Shown here: one piece after another, positions 51,207 through 60,300 of the stretch
Layout: each line of letters starts with the position of its first letter
Numbering within the stretch: the first letter of the stretch is position 1
Origin: Chryseobacterium aureum
GTDB taxonomy: Bacteria > Bacteroidota > Bacteroidia > Flavobacteriales > Weeksellaceae
Direction of reading: 5' to 3'
Assembly: GCF_003971235.1 (NCBI RefSeq)
Contig: NZ_CP034661.1
Coordinates: 682,001 to 746,000 of the forward strand
Length of the DNA stretch: 64,000 nt
Notes under the pieces: generated by a model
The model's input: the letters and a program-made list of their open reading frames with translations, nothing else
Told to the model about the DNA's origin: nothing
Databases searched by the model: none
Made by a program: the position numbers and the translations under genes

Positions 51207-52199
51207 TTATTCTCCCGGAACCTGTGCTTTATCATAGATCAGGCCTTCTTTTTTCAGTTCTTTCCAGAATTCAGCAGGAATATCGGCAGTAAGAGCCTGC
51301 ATATTGTCTTTCACCTGTTCAGGCTGGCTGGCTCCAGGGATAATGGAGGCAAATTCATCAGAAGCCAGCACAAATTGAAGCGCTGCATCAATCAGGCTTA
51401 TATTATATTTTTCTGCAATGGAGGATATTTTTTCCCGTTTCTCATGCATGCCTTTTGGAATTACATCCTTGTAATTATAACGTTCCCTGCCTGCTATGTA
51501 TCCGGAATTAAATCCTGCTCCTGAAACTAGCTTTACACCAGCTTTCCGTACTGCGGGAAGAAGTCTGTCCACAGCATCTTCATGCTCAAGAATAGAATAT
51601 TGGGTTGCCGAAAGGCAGATATCCGGATCAGCAGATTCAATACAGTCTAAAATAGGTTCTATTTTATTAACACCCATTCCCCATGCTTTTATAACACCCT
51701 GATCACGAAGTTCAGAAAGAATTTTGAAAGCTCCTTCCTGGGCTTGTTTCAAAAAATAAGGATAGCGGTCACCTACCTGATCTTCAGACAGATCATGAAT
51801 ATAAACAATATCAATATGACTCAACCCCGTTCTTTCCAGGCTGTCTTCTATAGATTTTTGTATAGCATCGGCGGTGTAATCATGAAAAAAATCAAAGCTG
51901 AGCGGATTTTTCCACATGGTTGGCGGAACATCGGATTCAGAAACCTGATGAAAAAGCCTTCCCACTTTAGTTGAGAAAATAAAATCATTCCGGTCTTTAT
52001 CTTTAAGAAACTTTCCAAATCTCCTTTCACTTTTGGTAAGTCCGTACCATGGAGAAGTATCATAATACCGGATTCCAGTGTCCCAGGCACTCTTTAGAAT
52101 TTCGTGAGCCTGTTCATCCGTAATATTTTCAAATGCGGTTCCTATTGCTACACCTCCTATTCCCAGTCGGTGCTTTTCTGTTAAAATGTGTGATTTCAT
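51207..52199 (-). CDS. Aldo/keto reductase
   Basis: 330 aa TIM-barrel. GIRYYDTSPWYGLTKSERRFGK includes the catalytic Asp and Tyr, VYIHDLSED the His region, and IIPGASQPEQVKDNMQAL the NADP-binding end. Resembles pyridoxal 4-dehydrogenase / D-threo-aldose dehydrogenase type enzymes. Substrate unknown. Ends 70 nt before the response-regulator box region on the same strand. Confidence 0.87.
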   Translation of the reverse strand: MKSHILTEKHRLGIGGVAIGTAFENITDEQAHEILKSAWDTGIRYYDTSPWYGLTKSERRFGKFLKDKDRNDFIFSTKVGRLFHQVSESDVPPTMWKNPLSFDFFHDYTADAIQKSIEDSLERTGLSHIDIVYIHDLSEDQVGDRYPYFLKQAQEGAFKILSELRDQGVIKAWGMGVNKIEPILDCIESADPDICLSATQYSILEHEDAVDRLLPAVRKAGVKLVSGAGFNSGYIAGRERYNYKDVIPKGMHEKREKISSIAEKYNISLIDAALQFVLASDEFASIIPGASQPEQVKDNMQALTADIPAEFWKELKKEGLIYDKAQVPGE

Positions 52200-52420
52200 A
52201 TATGAATATTTAAAGTGTTGGATAATAGGTAAAGTACAAACATCATGCTGCCCCGGAATAAAATGTTAAAAAGAAAATAGGTGCCGAAGAATGAAATTCT
52301 CAGTGAGAGCTTATGGTAAGGCAATGCAATTACTTTTTGTATTATGTTAAATAATTGATTTATCGTTCTTTTGGTCTTGTTATTGAATGAAATTCAGTAC
52401 ACCATTTGAAATCATCACAT

Positions 52421-53689
52421 ATGAAAAAGCATATTCTAATCGTAGGAGGAGGATTTGCGGGCATTAACCTTATCAAATCTCTCAGGAATGACAAAAGGTT
52501 CAGAATAACCCTTGTTGACAAGAACAATTATCATTTTTTCCCGCCACTTATCTATCAGGTAGCGACTTCGTTCATAGAAGCTTCTAATATCAGCTACCCT
52601 TTCAGAAAATTGTTTTCAGAGAATAAAAATGTGAAATTTCACATGGGAAGCCTGCTCAGGGTGAATCCTGAAAGCAGAACCATTGACACTGATACCGGAA
52701 CTCTCAGCTATGACTATCTGGTGCTGGCATTGGGAACAGAGTCTAATTTCTTCGGGATGGAAAATGTGAAAAGATGTGCCCTTCCGATGAAAAACATAGA
52801 AGAAGCGCTTTACCTGAGAAATCATATCCTGCTGACGCTGGAAGAAGCGGCAAGAAATAAAAATATCAAGGAAGCCGAAAAACTTCAGAATATTGTAATT
52901 GCCGGAGGCGGCCCTACAGGAGTAGAGCTGGCAGGAATGCTTGCGGAAATGGGAAAATATATTGCCCAGAAAGAATATCCGGAAATCAAACTGGGACTTT
53001 CCAATCTTTATCTTATTGATGCGCTGCCTACTCTGCTTTCACCCATGAGCCAGCTTGCCCAGAAAACAGCTTATGAAAAACTGAAAGAATTAGGGGTGAA
53101 AATTCTTCTGAATGTTTCCGTAAAAGATTACACAGACAATAAGGTGATCTTAAGTGACGGAAGTTCTATAGAAACCGAAACCCTGATCTGGACATCCGGA
53201 GTTATAGGAAAAGAAATTTCTGGACTGCCGGAAGAAACTGTCGGAAAAGGCAGAAGAATACTTGTAGATGATTACAATAAAGTGGTTGGAACTGCCAATA
53301 TTTATGCCGTAGGAGATCTGTGCCTGATGCTGTCTGAAGAAAAATATCCTAAAGGACATCCACAGCTCGCCCAGGTTGCCATTCAGCAGGGTAAGAATCT
53401 GGCAGCTAATTTTAAACGGATAGAAGATGGTAAAGTCCTTGAGCAGTTTCGCTATCATGATAAAGGAAGTATGGCCATTATATCCAAATACAATGCGGTG
53501 GTAGACCTTCCGAAGCATTCCTTTAATGGTTTTACGGCATGGCTTACATGGCTTTTTATCCACATCATTCCGCTCGTAGGGTTTAAAAATAAACTTCAGC
53601 TTGCCATGGACTGGTTCCGGTTATTTATTACCAATAATCCGTCCATCAGGCTCATTCTGTTCCCGAAAAGAAATACAGGAAACGGATAA
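52421..53689 (+). CDS. ndh: Type II NADH dehydrogenase (NDH-2)
   Basis: 422 aa from ATG 52421 (MKKHILIVGGGFAGINLIKSL). FAD-binding GGGFAG; second Rossmann IVIAGGGPTGVELAGMLAEM for NADH; YAVGDLCLM near 300. The C-terminal hydrophobic segment (FTAWLTWLFIHIIPLVGF) is the membrane-association region of NDH-2. Non-proton-pumping NADH:quinone oxidoreductase of the respiratory chain. Followed 38 nt later by an SDR. Confidence 0.92.
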   Translation: MKKHILIVGGGFAGINLIKSLRNDKRFRITLVDKNNYHFFPPLIYQVATSFIEASNISYPFRKLFSENKNVKFHMGSLLRVNPESRTIDTDTGTLSYDYLVLALGTESNFFGMENVKRCALPMKNIEEALYLRNHILLTLEEAARNKNIKEAEKLQNIVIAGGGPTGVELAGMLAEMGKYIAQKEYPEIKLGLSNLYLIDALPTLLSPMSQLAQKTAYEKLKELGVKILLNVSVKDYTDNKVILSDGSSIETETLIWTSGVIGKEISGLPEETVGKGRRILVDDYNKVVGTANIYAVGDLCLMLSEEKYPKGHPQLAQVAIQQGKNLAANFKRIEDGKVLEQFRYHDKGSMAIISKYNAVVDLPKHSFNGFTAWLTWLFIHIIPLVGFKNKLQLAMDWFRLFITNNPSIRLILFPKRNTGNG

Positions 53690-53727
53690 CGATAAAAAAA
53701 ATGATCAACACTTAAATCTATTATATT

Positions 53728-54720
53728 ATGAAAAATCAGAGAAGACCTCCTTTTTTTGGAGAAACAGTAGTGATTACAGGAGCTTCAAGCGGTGTCGGTA
53801 AAGCTACGGCAGAAGCTTTTGCTGAACAGGGAGCAGATCTCGTGCTGGCAGCAAGAGGAGAAGAAGCGCTTACAGAAACCGCAGAATTATGCAGAAAACT
53901 GGGAGCGACTGTCATTGCTGTACCTACAGATACTTCTGTTGCTGAAGATGTTCAGAACCTTGTAAAAGAAGCCCTTGAATTCACCGGAAAAATTGATTAT
54001 TGGGTCAATAATGCCGGAGTGCTTGCATTTGGTAAATTTGAAGAAATTCCGGTTGACGTGAGTGACCAGATTGTTAAAACAAACCTTTTGGGATATATGC
54101 ATTCGGCACATGCGGTACTTCCTGTCTTTAAAAAACAGAAAAGAGGCGTATTGCTTAATAATATTTCTATTGGAGGCTTGATGCCGGCACCTTATGGAAC
54201 AGCCTATACTGCCTCAAAATTTGGGATCCGCGGAATGGTAGAAACATTACAGGGCGAGGTTTCAGACTTTCCTGATATTCATATCTGTGCACTTTACCCT
54301 GGTTTTCAGAAATCTTCCGGAATAGAGCATGCTGCTAATTATTCGGGAATAAAGCTCAGCACACCTCCGCCATCATTCAATCCCCGCAAGCTGGCAGATG
54401 CTATAGTGAGAACCGCCAAAAACCCCACTGAAGCTTCTTATCCGGACTGGTCGGCTGTAGTGTTTAAAAATTTATACGAAATGTTCCCGGGAATGATCCG
54501 TTACGTGTCTTCTGCAGGAATGAGAATGGTTATGAAGAAAGCCAATAAAAAAGAAAATACCGGAGGAAATGTACAGCACCCCTCTGAAGGAAATATGGGA
54601 ATTGATGGGAAAACACTATTTTCTGTTCCAAAGAAACCGTTAATCTGGGCAGGGGCAGGAATCATTGGTGCACTGGCTGTTGGGCTTCTTTTTTCATCAA
54701 AATCTAAAGAAGTAAGATAA
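53728..54720 (+). CDS. SDR-family oxidoreductase with C-terminal membrane helix
   Basis: 330 aa. VVITGASSGVGKATAEAFAEQGAD is the cofactor motif, VNNAGVLAFGK the NNAG motif and YTASKFGIRGM the YxxxK. Residues about 305-325 (PLIWAGAGIIGALAVGLLF) form a C-terminal membrane anchor, unusual for classical SDRs. Near the upstream NDH-2; substrate unknown. Confidence 0.87.
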   Translation: MKNQRRPPFFGETVVITGASSGVGKATAEAFAEQGADLVLAARGEEALTETAELCRKLGATVIAVPTDTSVAEDVQNLVKEALEFTGKIDYWVNNAGVLAFGKFEEIPVDVSDQIVKTNLLGYMHSAHAVLPVFKKQKRGVLLNNISIGGLMPAPYGTAYTASKFGIRGMVETLQGEVSDFPDIHICALYPGFQKSSGIEHAANYSGIKLSTPPPSFNPRKLADAIVRTAKNPTEASYPDWSAVVFKNLYEMFPGMIRYVSSAGMRMVMKKANKKENTGGNVQHPSEGNMGIDGKTLFSVPKKPLIWAGAGIIGALAVGLLFSSKSKEVR

Positions 54721-54845
54721 GAATGATAGATAGAAACACTCATGGATATATGGGGAAAAAGGTTATCAACCCTGTTTTTTTGTGATATATTTCATAAATT
54801 TACGCAGCTGTATCAAATCTGATGACAGCATAAAATGTTTCGGCA

Positions 54846-56693
54846 GTGAAAATTCACAACAAAAAAAAATACCTCAGTTTCCTTAAATTTAAAAGAGATT
54901 TCCAAAAATACGGATTAGAAAAAGCACGCAGTTATGAGCTTATTCTGCATTGGCTGAACAACAGGCTGAGCAGAAACCAGTTTCTTGTTCTTTCCGGAAT
55001 TCTGGTAGGCTGTACTGCCGGTCTTGCCGGAGTGATCCTGAAAACCCTGGTACACAATATCCATTATTTCATTACCAATAAAGTTCATTTTGAGTATCAG
55101 ATATTATTTTATATCGTTTTTCCTTTTTTGGGAATTGTTCTCACTACGATGATCGTTCTGACACTATTTAAAGGTCAGGACCGTAAAGGTATCGGGGCTA
55201 TTTTGTATGAAATTGCCCAGAATTCCAGCATTGTAGCTTCCGTGAAGATGTATTCTCAGGTCATTCAGAGTGCCGTGACCGTAGGATTGGGAGGGTCAGC
55301 AGGACTCGAAAGCCCTATTGCAGTTACCGGAGCTGCCATTGGTTCCAATTATGCGCAAACCTATAGGCTGAGCTATAAAGAACGTACTTTATTACTTGCA
55401 GCAGGAGCTACCGCGGGTATTGCATCGGCTTTCAATGCTCCTATTGCCGGGATTATGTTTGCTTTTGAAATTCTTCTAACCGGAGTCGTTTTTACAGATT
55501 TTATTCCATTGGTGGTTGCAGCGGTCTGCGGAAGTCTCCTTTCAAGGATTTTACTTCAGGAAGATGTTCTTTTCAGATTTTATACCAGAGACCCATTCAA
55601 CTATAAAAATGTTCCCTATTATCTTATTTTAGGAATTGTTACAGGCCTGTATGCCCGTTACTTTGTGATTATCTCCCAGAAAGTGGAACATTTTATAAAA
55701 GGGCTACAGCTCTCCAGAATGCGTAAAGCCATGTTCGGAGGTGCGGTGCTTTCCCTGTTGTGCGTTCTTTTTCCTCCCCTTTTCGGGGAAGGTTATGAGA
55801 CTGTGAAAGCCTTTACCAACGGAAATACCTACTCTATTATTGAAAATAGCTTTTTCAGGTATTTTGAAATCGGAGACTGGACCATTATTATATTTTTAGT
55901 TCTGGTATTGCTTTTAAAGGCATTTGCCACCTCATTTACGATCTTTAGCGGAGGGAATGGCGGAAACTTTGCTCCTTCCCTTTTTGCAGGAGGAACTTTA
56001 GGGTATTTGTTTGCATTGGTTTGTCAGCATATTGGTTTTACAGACGTTCCGGTAACCAATCTCGTACTGGTAGGAATGGCAGGCGCCATGAGCGGGGTGC
56101 TGTATGCTCCCCTTACGGCTATATTCCTGATTGCCGAGTCAAGTTTCGGATATGATCTGTTTATTCCTCTGATGATTGTTTCTATCATATCTTACCTCAT
56201 TGCCAAATGGTTTTCTCCTATTTCACCGGAATTAAAATCATTAGCTGATGAAGGTAAAATTTTCACCAATAAGCATGATAAAAACCTGCTTTTTGCTTTA
56301 AGAACAGAAGATTTTATTGACAAATATTCACAGACCATTAATGAAAATGCTTCCGTTACAGAACTCTTTGAAATGGTAAAGAACGGTGATAAAAATATCT
56401 TTGCAGTAGTAGATGAAAACAGAAAACTGAAAGGAGTGCTTACTTTGGATGATATAAGACCTTATCTTTTTAATAAGGAAATGGAAATCTCACAGACCGT
56501 AACGCAGATTATGAAAGCCCCGCCAGCTGTTCTTCACCGCGAAAATAAACCTTTAGATATAATCCAGACCTTTGATGATACAGGAGTATGGAATCTTCCG
56601 GTAGTGAGTGACAACAATGATTTTATCGGTTTTATCTCAAAATCCTCAATATTAATGAGCTACAGACAGCTTCTGAAGGAATACTCCGATTAA
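54846..56693 (+). CDS. ClC-family chloride channel/antiporter with CBS domains
   Basis: 615 aa; GTG start at 54846, no in-frame ATG nearby upstream. Membrane region about 45-460 with GSAGLESPIAVTGAAIGS (the GxxGxE/P selectivity segment), GIASAFNAPIAGIMFAFE and GNGGNFAPSLFAGG. Two CBS domains follow (about 490-610), usual sensors of adenine nucleotides. Transports chloride or another anion. The glutamate in GLESP marks proton-coupled members. Confidence 0.9.
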   Translation: MKIHNKKKYLSFLKFKRDFQKYGLEKARSYELILHWLNNRLSRNQFLVLSGILVGCTAGLAGVILKTLVHNIHYFITNKVHFEYQILFYIVFPFLGIVLTTMIVLTLFKGQDRKGIGAILYEIAQNSSIVASVKMYSQVIQSAVTVGLGGSAGLESPIAVTGAAIGSNYAQTYRLSYKERTLLLAAGATAGIASAFNAPIAGIMFAFEILLTGVVFTDFIPLVVAAVCGSLLSRILLQEDVLFRFYTRDPFNYKNVPYYLILGIVTGLYARYFVIISQKVEHFIKGLQLSRMRKAMFGGAVLSLLCVLFPPLFGEGYETVKAFTNGNTYSIIENSFFRYFEIGDWTIIIFLVLVLLLKAFATSFTIFSGGNGGNFAPSLFAGGTLGYLFALVCQHIGFTDVPVTNLVLVGMAGAMSGVLYAPLTAIFLIAESSFGYDLFIPLMIVSIISYLIAKWFSPISPELKSLADEGKIFTNKHDKNLLFALRTEDFIDKYSQTINENASVTELFEMVKNGDKNIFAVVDENRKLKGVLTLDDIRPYLFNKEMEISQTVTQIMKAPPAVLHRENKPLDIIQTFDDTGVWNLPVVSDNNDFIGFISKSSILMSYRQLLKEYSD

Positions 56694-56727
56694 TATTACA
56701 AACCGAATATAACAACCGAAAACCGAG

Positions 56728-56778
56728 ATTCCCCTCCGGAGGGGCGGCGAAAATTCTAAGAATTTTTGACGGGGTGGC
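56728..56778. repeat. Dispersed palindromic repeat, copy B
   Basis: Reverse complement of copy A: TTCCCCTCCGGAGGGGCGGC, then AAAATTCTAAGAATTTTT, then GACGGGGTGGC. Located between the ClC gene and the aldo/keto reductase, where its hairpins may end transcription of both. Confidence 0.75.
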
Positions 56779-56855
56779 TAGCCTTACCAAATAACAAATA
56801 AATCCGTTCAGCCATGAACGGATTTACTTTTAGCCTATACTGAAAGTTGAAAAAA

Positions 56856-57800
56856 TCAGTTGCTCGCTTTATTCAGCAGATCAATATCTTCCTGATCCAA
56901 AATGAGTTTTGGCGCATTGAATACGGTCTCCAGCTGTGATGCGCTGGTCGCACTTACAATAGGTGCTGTGATCAGTGGATTAGACAGCAGCCATGCCAGA
57001 GAAACCGTTCCCTGCGTGGTATTATTTTTTGCACTTACCTGATCCAAAGCTTTTAAAACTTCAAGCCCTTTTGGATTTAAATATTTTCTTACACCCTCAC
57101 CTCTTGCACTTTTTGCAAGATCTGCTTCATTGCGGTACTTACCTGTTAAAAAGCCTGCTGCCAACGACCAATAAGGAAATACACTTAAATCAAACTGTTC
57201 TGCCAGAGGGGCATAATGTTGTTCAAAGCCTTCTCTTTCCATGAGATTGTAATGAGGCTGTAAGGCGACATATTTAGGAAGATTATTCTTTTCCGCTGCT
57301 TCAAATGATGCTTTCAAACGTTCCGGAGATAAGTTGGAAGCCGCAATATAACGTACTTTTCCAGCCTTAATGATCTCATCATAAGCGGAAAGTGTTTCTT
57401 CTACCGGAGTGGTATTGTCATCAAAATGAGTATAATAAAGATCAATATGATCCGTCTGAAGCCTTTGCAGAGACTCATCTACAGATTTTAAAATATGCTT
57501 TTTGCTGATATCATAGCCGTGTTCTTTTGTTTCTGAACCTACTTTGGTTGCCAAAACAATATCATTACGGTTAGCTCTGCTTTTCATCCACTTTCCGATG
57601 ATCTCTTCAGACTGCCCTCCTTTTCCGTTTACCCACCATGAATAGGTATCTGCAGTGTCTATAAAATTGAATCCGGCTTCTGTAAAGCGGTCAAGTATAT
57701 CAAAAGACTGTTTCTCGTCCAGTGTCCATCCAAAAACATTTCCTCCGAAATTGATTGGCGCAATCGATAAATCGGTGTTTTTGATTTTTCTTTTTTTCAT
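56856..57800 (-). CDS. Aldo/keto reductase
   Basis: 314 aa TIM-barrel. GFNFIDTADTYSWWVNGKGGQSEE holds the catalytic Asp and Tyr, IDLYYTHFDD the His, and PIVSATSASQLETVFNAP the cofactor-binding C-terminus. AKR11/12-like oxidoreductase; substrate unknown. Monocistronic, convergent with the ClC gene. Confidence 0.88.
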   Translation of the reverse strand: MKKRKIKNTDLSIAPINFGGNVFGWTLDEKQSFDILDRFTEAGFNFIDTADTYSWWVNGKGGQSEEIIGKWMKSRANRNDIVLATKVGSETKEHGYDISKKHILKSVDESLQRLQTDHIDLYYTHFDDNTTPVEETLSAYDEIIKAGKVRYIAASNLSPERLKASFEAAEKNNLPKYVALQPHYNLMEREGFEQHYAPLAEQFDLSVFPYWSLAAGFLTGKYRNEADLAKSARGEGVRKYLNPKGLEVLKALDQVSAKNNTTQGTVSLAWLLSNPLITAPIVSATSASQLETVFNAPKLILDQEDIDLLNKASN

Positions 57801-58099
57801 AAAAATAATTTACTAAGTGAGCTCTAAGGTAAGGAATATTACGCCTTGAGAATATTCAAAATAGCCATTCTGCCTATAGTTATTATAAATGGGAATGCTG
57901 ATGTTTCCTCGTTTTTTTGATTATTTAAGTTTGTTGGAAAAGCGCAAAGACGCAGATAAATTAAAAACTAACTGTTTTAAGGTGCAAAATAAGATCTTGC
58001 ACCTTTGTATTTCCCAAACAAAAAATGCAGAGTAATTTTAAAAAATAAAAACAGCCTATGTAAAAGCTGTTTTTATTATCTATCAATTAAAAAATACGG
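57801..58099. other. Intergenic region
   Basis: 299 nt. Contains GCGCAAAGACGCAG at 57942-57955 (a Bacteroidota-type GCAAAG repeat fragment) and the terminator at 58046-58075. Must also hold the promoter of the aldo/keto reductase near 57801-57860. No coding sequence seen. Confidence 0.4.
58046..58075 (-). terminator. Terminator of the NMO-like gene
   Basis: Perfect 10-bp stem TAAAAACAGC/GCTGTTTTTA with a 10-nt loop, 25 nt after the stop. The U-run needed on the minus strand is supplied by the stem itself and by the following TTTTT. Confidence 0.8.
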
Positions 58100-59908
58100 T
58101 TATTTTTCAACCTGGGGAATGTCAATAGCAATAAGCTGAAGTCTGTATTCCTCTAATTGCAGGTTGATCGTGGATAAACCGTTGCTGAAGTATGATGATG
58201 CTTTAAAAAGCTCATGATAATAGGCTATTCCTTCAAGAACATTTTTCCTGAAAGTATTCCATTTTTTGGCCTGTGAATGGGTAATCTGTACTGCAGATTC
58301 TGAAATCTCCTTTTTCAGATAATCCACATACATTTTCAATTCATTGATGAACATATTCGGGCGCTGGTTGTTGGAAAGAATATTGACGTTTCCATAAATA
58401 TGTTGTACCATTTCCGAAAGAGAAACCTCTTTGTCAAAAAAGGCAATATTAGGCCCCGGACATATCACAACGCCTTGTTTTTCACCTTTGATTTCTAGGC
58501 TCTGTTCCATATATGCAGCATTTACAAGTCCTACGCACAGGCATGCTTTATCGGTAATTTCGGATTTTCTCCTGTTGAATTCCTTTTCAGTCATGGTTTC
58601 CTTGTTGTTGTACAACTCCTTCAGTTTGATATCCTGATATTTTTTAGATGCAGTACAGGTTCCTTCCTGAGAAAATTCTTTGCTTAATGCCAAAAGTTTT
58701 TTAGGACACGAACTTCCGTATTTCCCTTTCGCTTCTTTTTCATACTTCAATACTTCATTAGATGTCCCTTTTACGGTATTGAAAGGCACTCCCAATGGCG
58801 AAATATTACTCAGATAGAAATCCTTTTCTTTTGATTGTATAAGTAAATTTCGGGTTTCTCTGTCTACAGAAGTTGCTTCCGGAACCAGTAAAAAAGGAGA
58901 GCCCCATCCTACGCTGTCTACATTGTAATAAGCCAGTAAAAACTCGTGCTCTTCTGAAGTTCCCACTCCCCCCTGAACGGTAATTTTCATTTCCAGCGGC
59001 TCAGAGACAGAGGGTTTTCCTTTTTGTGTTAAAGCAGCTGTCATCAAGGTATGGGCAGATTGTATCAGATCATTTTTTTTCTGCTTAAATTCTTCCATAA
59101 TCGGCCCAAGAAGCATTCCATCGGTAGCAAAGGCATGGCCTCCGCAATTCAGGCCGGATTCTATTCTGTATTCTGAAACCCATAACCCTTTTTTAGCCAG
59201 GAAATTTCCCTGAATCATAGCAGAACGGAAATCACTTACTTTAAGGATGATTTTCTTTTTGATCTTACCATTTTCATCCGGGAAAAAGTCTTCAAATTCT
59301 TCCATATAGCTGTACAGACGGGGATTCATGCCTGCGGAAAGCACCATTGATGATGATAATTTACTATTGGCAAATCCACGCAGTGAAGCATGAGCATCGT
59401 TATACATTACAGGAAGCTGTTCTTTATTCTGATAATTGTCTTTATCTACTTTTGTCATGATATTGACATCGATGCTTCCTGGTTTTATATTGGATTCTAT
59501 GAAGTTTCTGATATTGGAAGCCCAGTTATCTTTTTGATTGATAATGTTTTGAAGACTGTTTTTGAGATCTGAAGTATTGGGAAGCATGGCTATGAATTCC
59601 TTCAATGCTTCTTTATTTTTGCTGATTTCCTGTTTGAAAGATTCAAATTTTTCATTCACGATATCATCTACCATATCCAGATAAGCGGTTACTCTTCTGG
59701 CTCTGTAATCTTCTGTTTTGGTGGAAATGCCGAAATAGTTAAGGTTGAACTTTTGGTTGTAAAAGTTCTTCATTTTTTCCAGGATTTCATCATCAATGAT
59801 GGAGATCACAGAAGAAATTCCATACTGGGCAACACGGATAGGGCTGTCTATGGTATAAGCCAGTCCCATTACCGGAATATGGAAATTGTGCAAAGGTTTT
59901 TTTGTCAT
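58100..59908 (-). CDS. Large nitronate-monooxygenase-like flavin TIM-barrel protein with Cys-rich insert
   Basis: 602 aa. IPVMGLAYTIDSPIRVAQYGISSV (start of barrel), GLWVSEYRIESGLNCGGHAFATDG near 240-260 (the GGH of nitronate monooxygenases), then VQGGVGTSEEHEFLLAYYNVD and VGWGSPFLLVPEAT near 310-345 (matching GGI...GTRFL..E, the FMN-phosphate region). After this it departs from the family: residues about 395-460 have SSCPKK, GTCTAS and KACLCVGL, five Cys that could bind a metal or Fe-S cluster, followed by a long helical tail. Normal NMOs are about 310-380 aa. I assign only the fold. Monocistronic. Confidence 0.5.
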   Translation of the reverse strand: MTKKPLHNFHIPVMGLAYTIDSPIRVAQYGISSVISIIDDEILEKMKNFYNQKFNLNYFGISTKTEDYRARRVTAYLDMVDDIVNEKFESFKQEISKNKEALKEFIAMLPNTSDLKNSLQNIINQKDNWASNIRNFIESNIKPGSIDVNIMTKVDKDNYQNKEQLPVMYNDAHASLRGFANSKLSSSMVLSAGMNPRLYSYMEEFEDFFPDENGKIKKKIILKVSDFRSAMIQGNFLAKKGLWVSEYRIESGLNCGGHAFATDGMLLGPIMEEFKQKKNDLIQSAHTLMTAALTQKGKPSVSEPLEMKITVQGGVGTSEEHEFLLAYYNVDSVGWGSPFLLVPEATSVDRETRNLLIQSKEKDFYLSNISPLGVPFNTVKGTSNEVLKYEKEAKGKYGSSCPKKLLALSKEFSQEGTCTASKKYQDIKLKELYNNKETMTEKEFNRRKSEITDKACLCVGLVNAAYMEQSLEIKGEKQGVVICPGPNIAFFDKEVSLSEMVQHIYGNVNILSNNQRPNMFINELKMYVDYLKKEISESAVQITHSQAKKWNTFRKNVLEGIAYYHELFKASSYFSNGLSTINLQLEEYRLQLIAIDIPQVEK

Positions 59909-60300
59909 AAAGTTTTTGATAAAAGTTCTTTATAATTCATCTAAAAATCCTTTACAACTATTCACTTCTTAAAAATATTATTTTAAAATGAATTATGCAT
60001 TAAATAGTATTTGTCAATATAGAAAACATGTCAAATGTCATGTTTCTATTTTCATTAACGCAAAGTAACAATGATTCATATGCTTATTTTGAGAAGGCAA
60101 AGAAGTGCGACTGTGTCGCTGAAGAAGCTTTATGATTATCCATTTGCTTAAATAAACCGATAAAATTGATTCTCCCTTTGCTCTCTTTATTTTATCATAC
60201 ATCACTGTGATAACTTTACGTTTATTTTTTAAGTCATTGTAAATAAAAAAAGACCATTCTTTCAAATGATCTTTTTTAATGATATAGAATTTATTTACTC
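59909..60300. other. Intergenic region between NMO-like gene and RND adaptor
   Basis: 392 nt. Holds the RND terminator at 60245-60277, an AACGCAAAG repeat fragment at 60057-60065, and AT-rich sequence that should contain the NMO-like gene's promoter near 59909-60000. A 75-codon minus-strand ORF runs through the terminator and has no protein-like features. Confidence 0.4.
60245..60277 (-). terminator. Terminator of the RND efflux operon
   Basis: Inverted repeat with a run of A-U pairs, AGA/TCT, one C-A mismatch and CATT/AATG around a 6-nt loop. The minus strand ends in a run of seven T. It lies 24 nt after the adaptor's stop codon. Confidence 0.8.

Noticed and set aside
60038-60265. 75-codon minus-strand ORF between the NMO-like gene and the RND adaptor
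   Set aside because: It runs through the terminator of the RND operon, has low-complexity Lys/Arg/Ile content and no family features.
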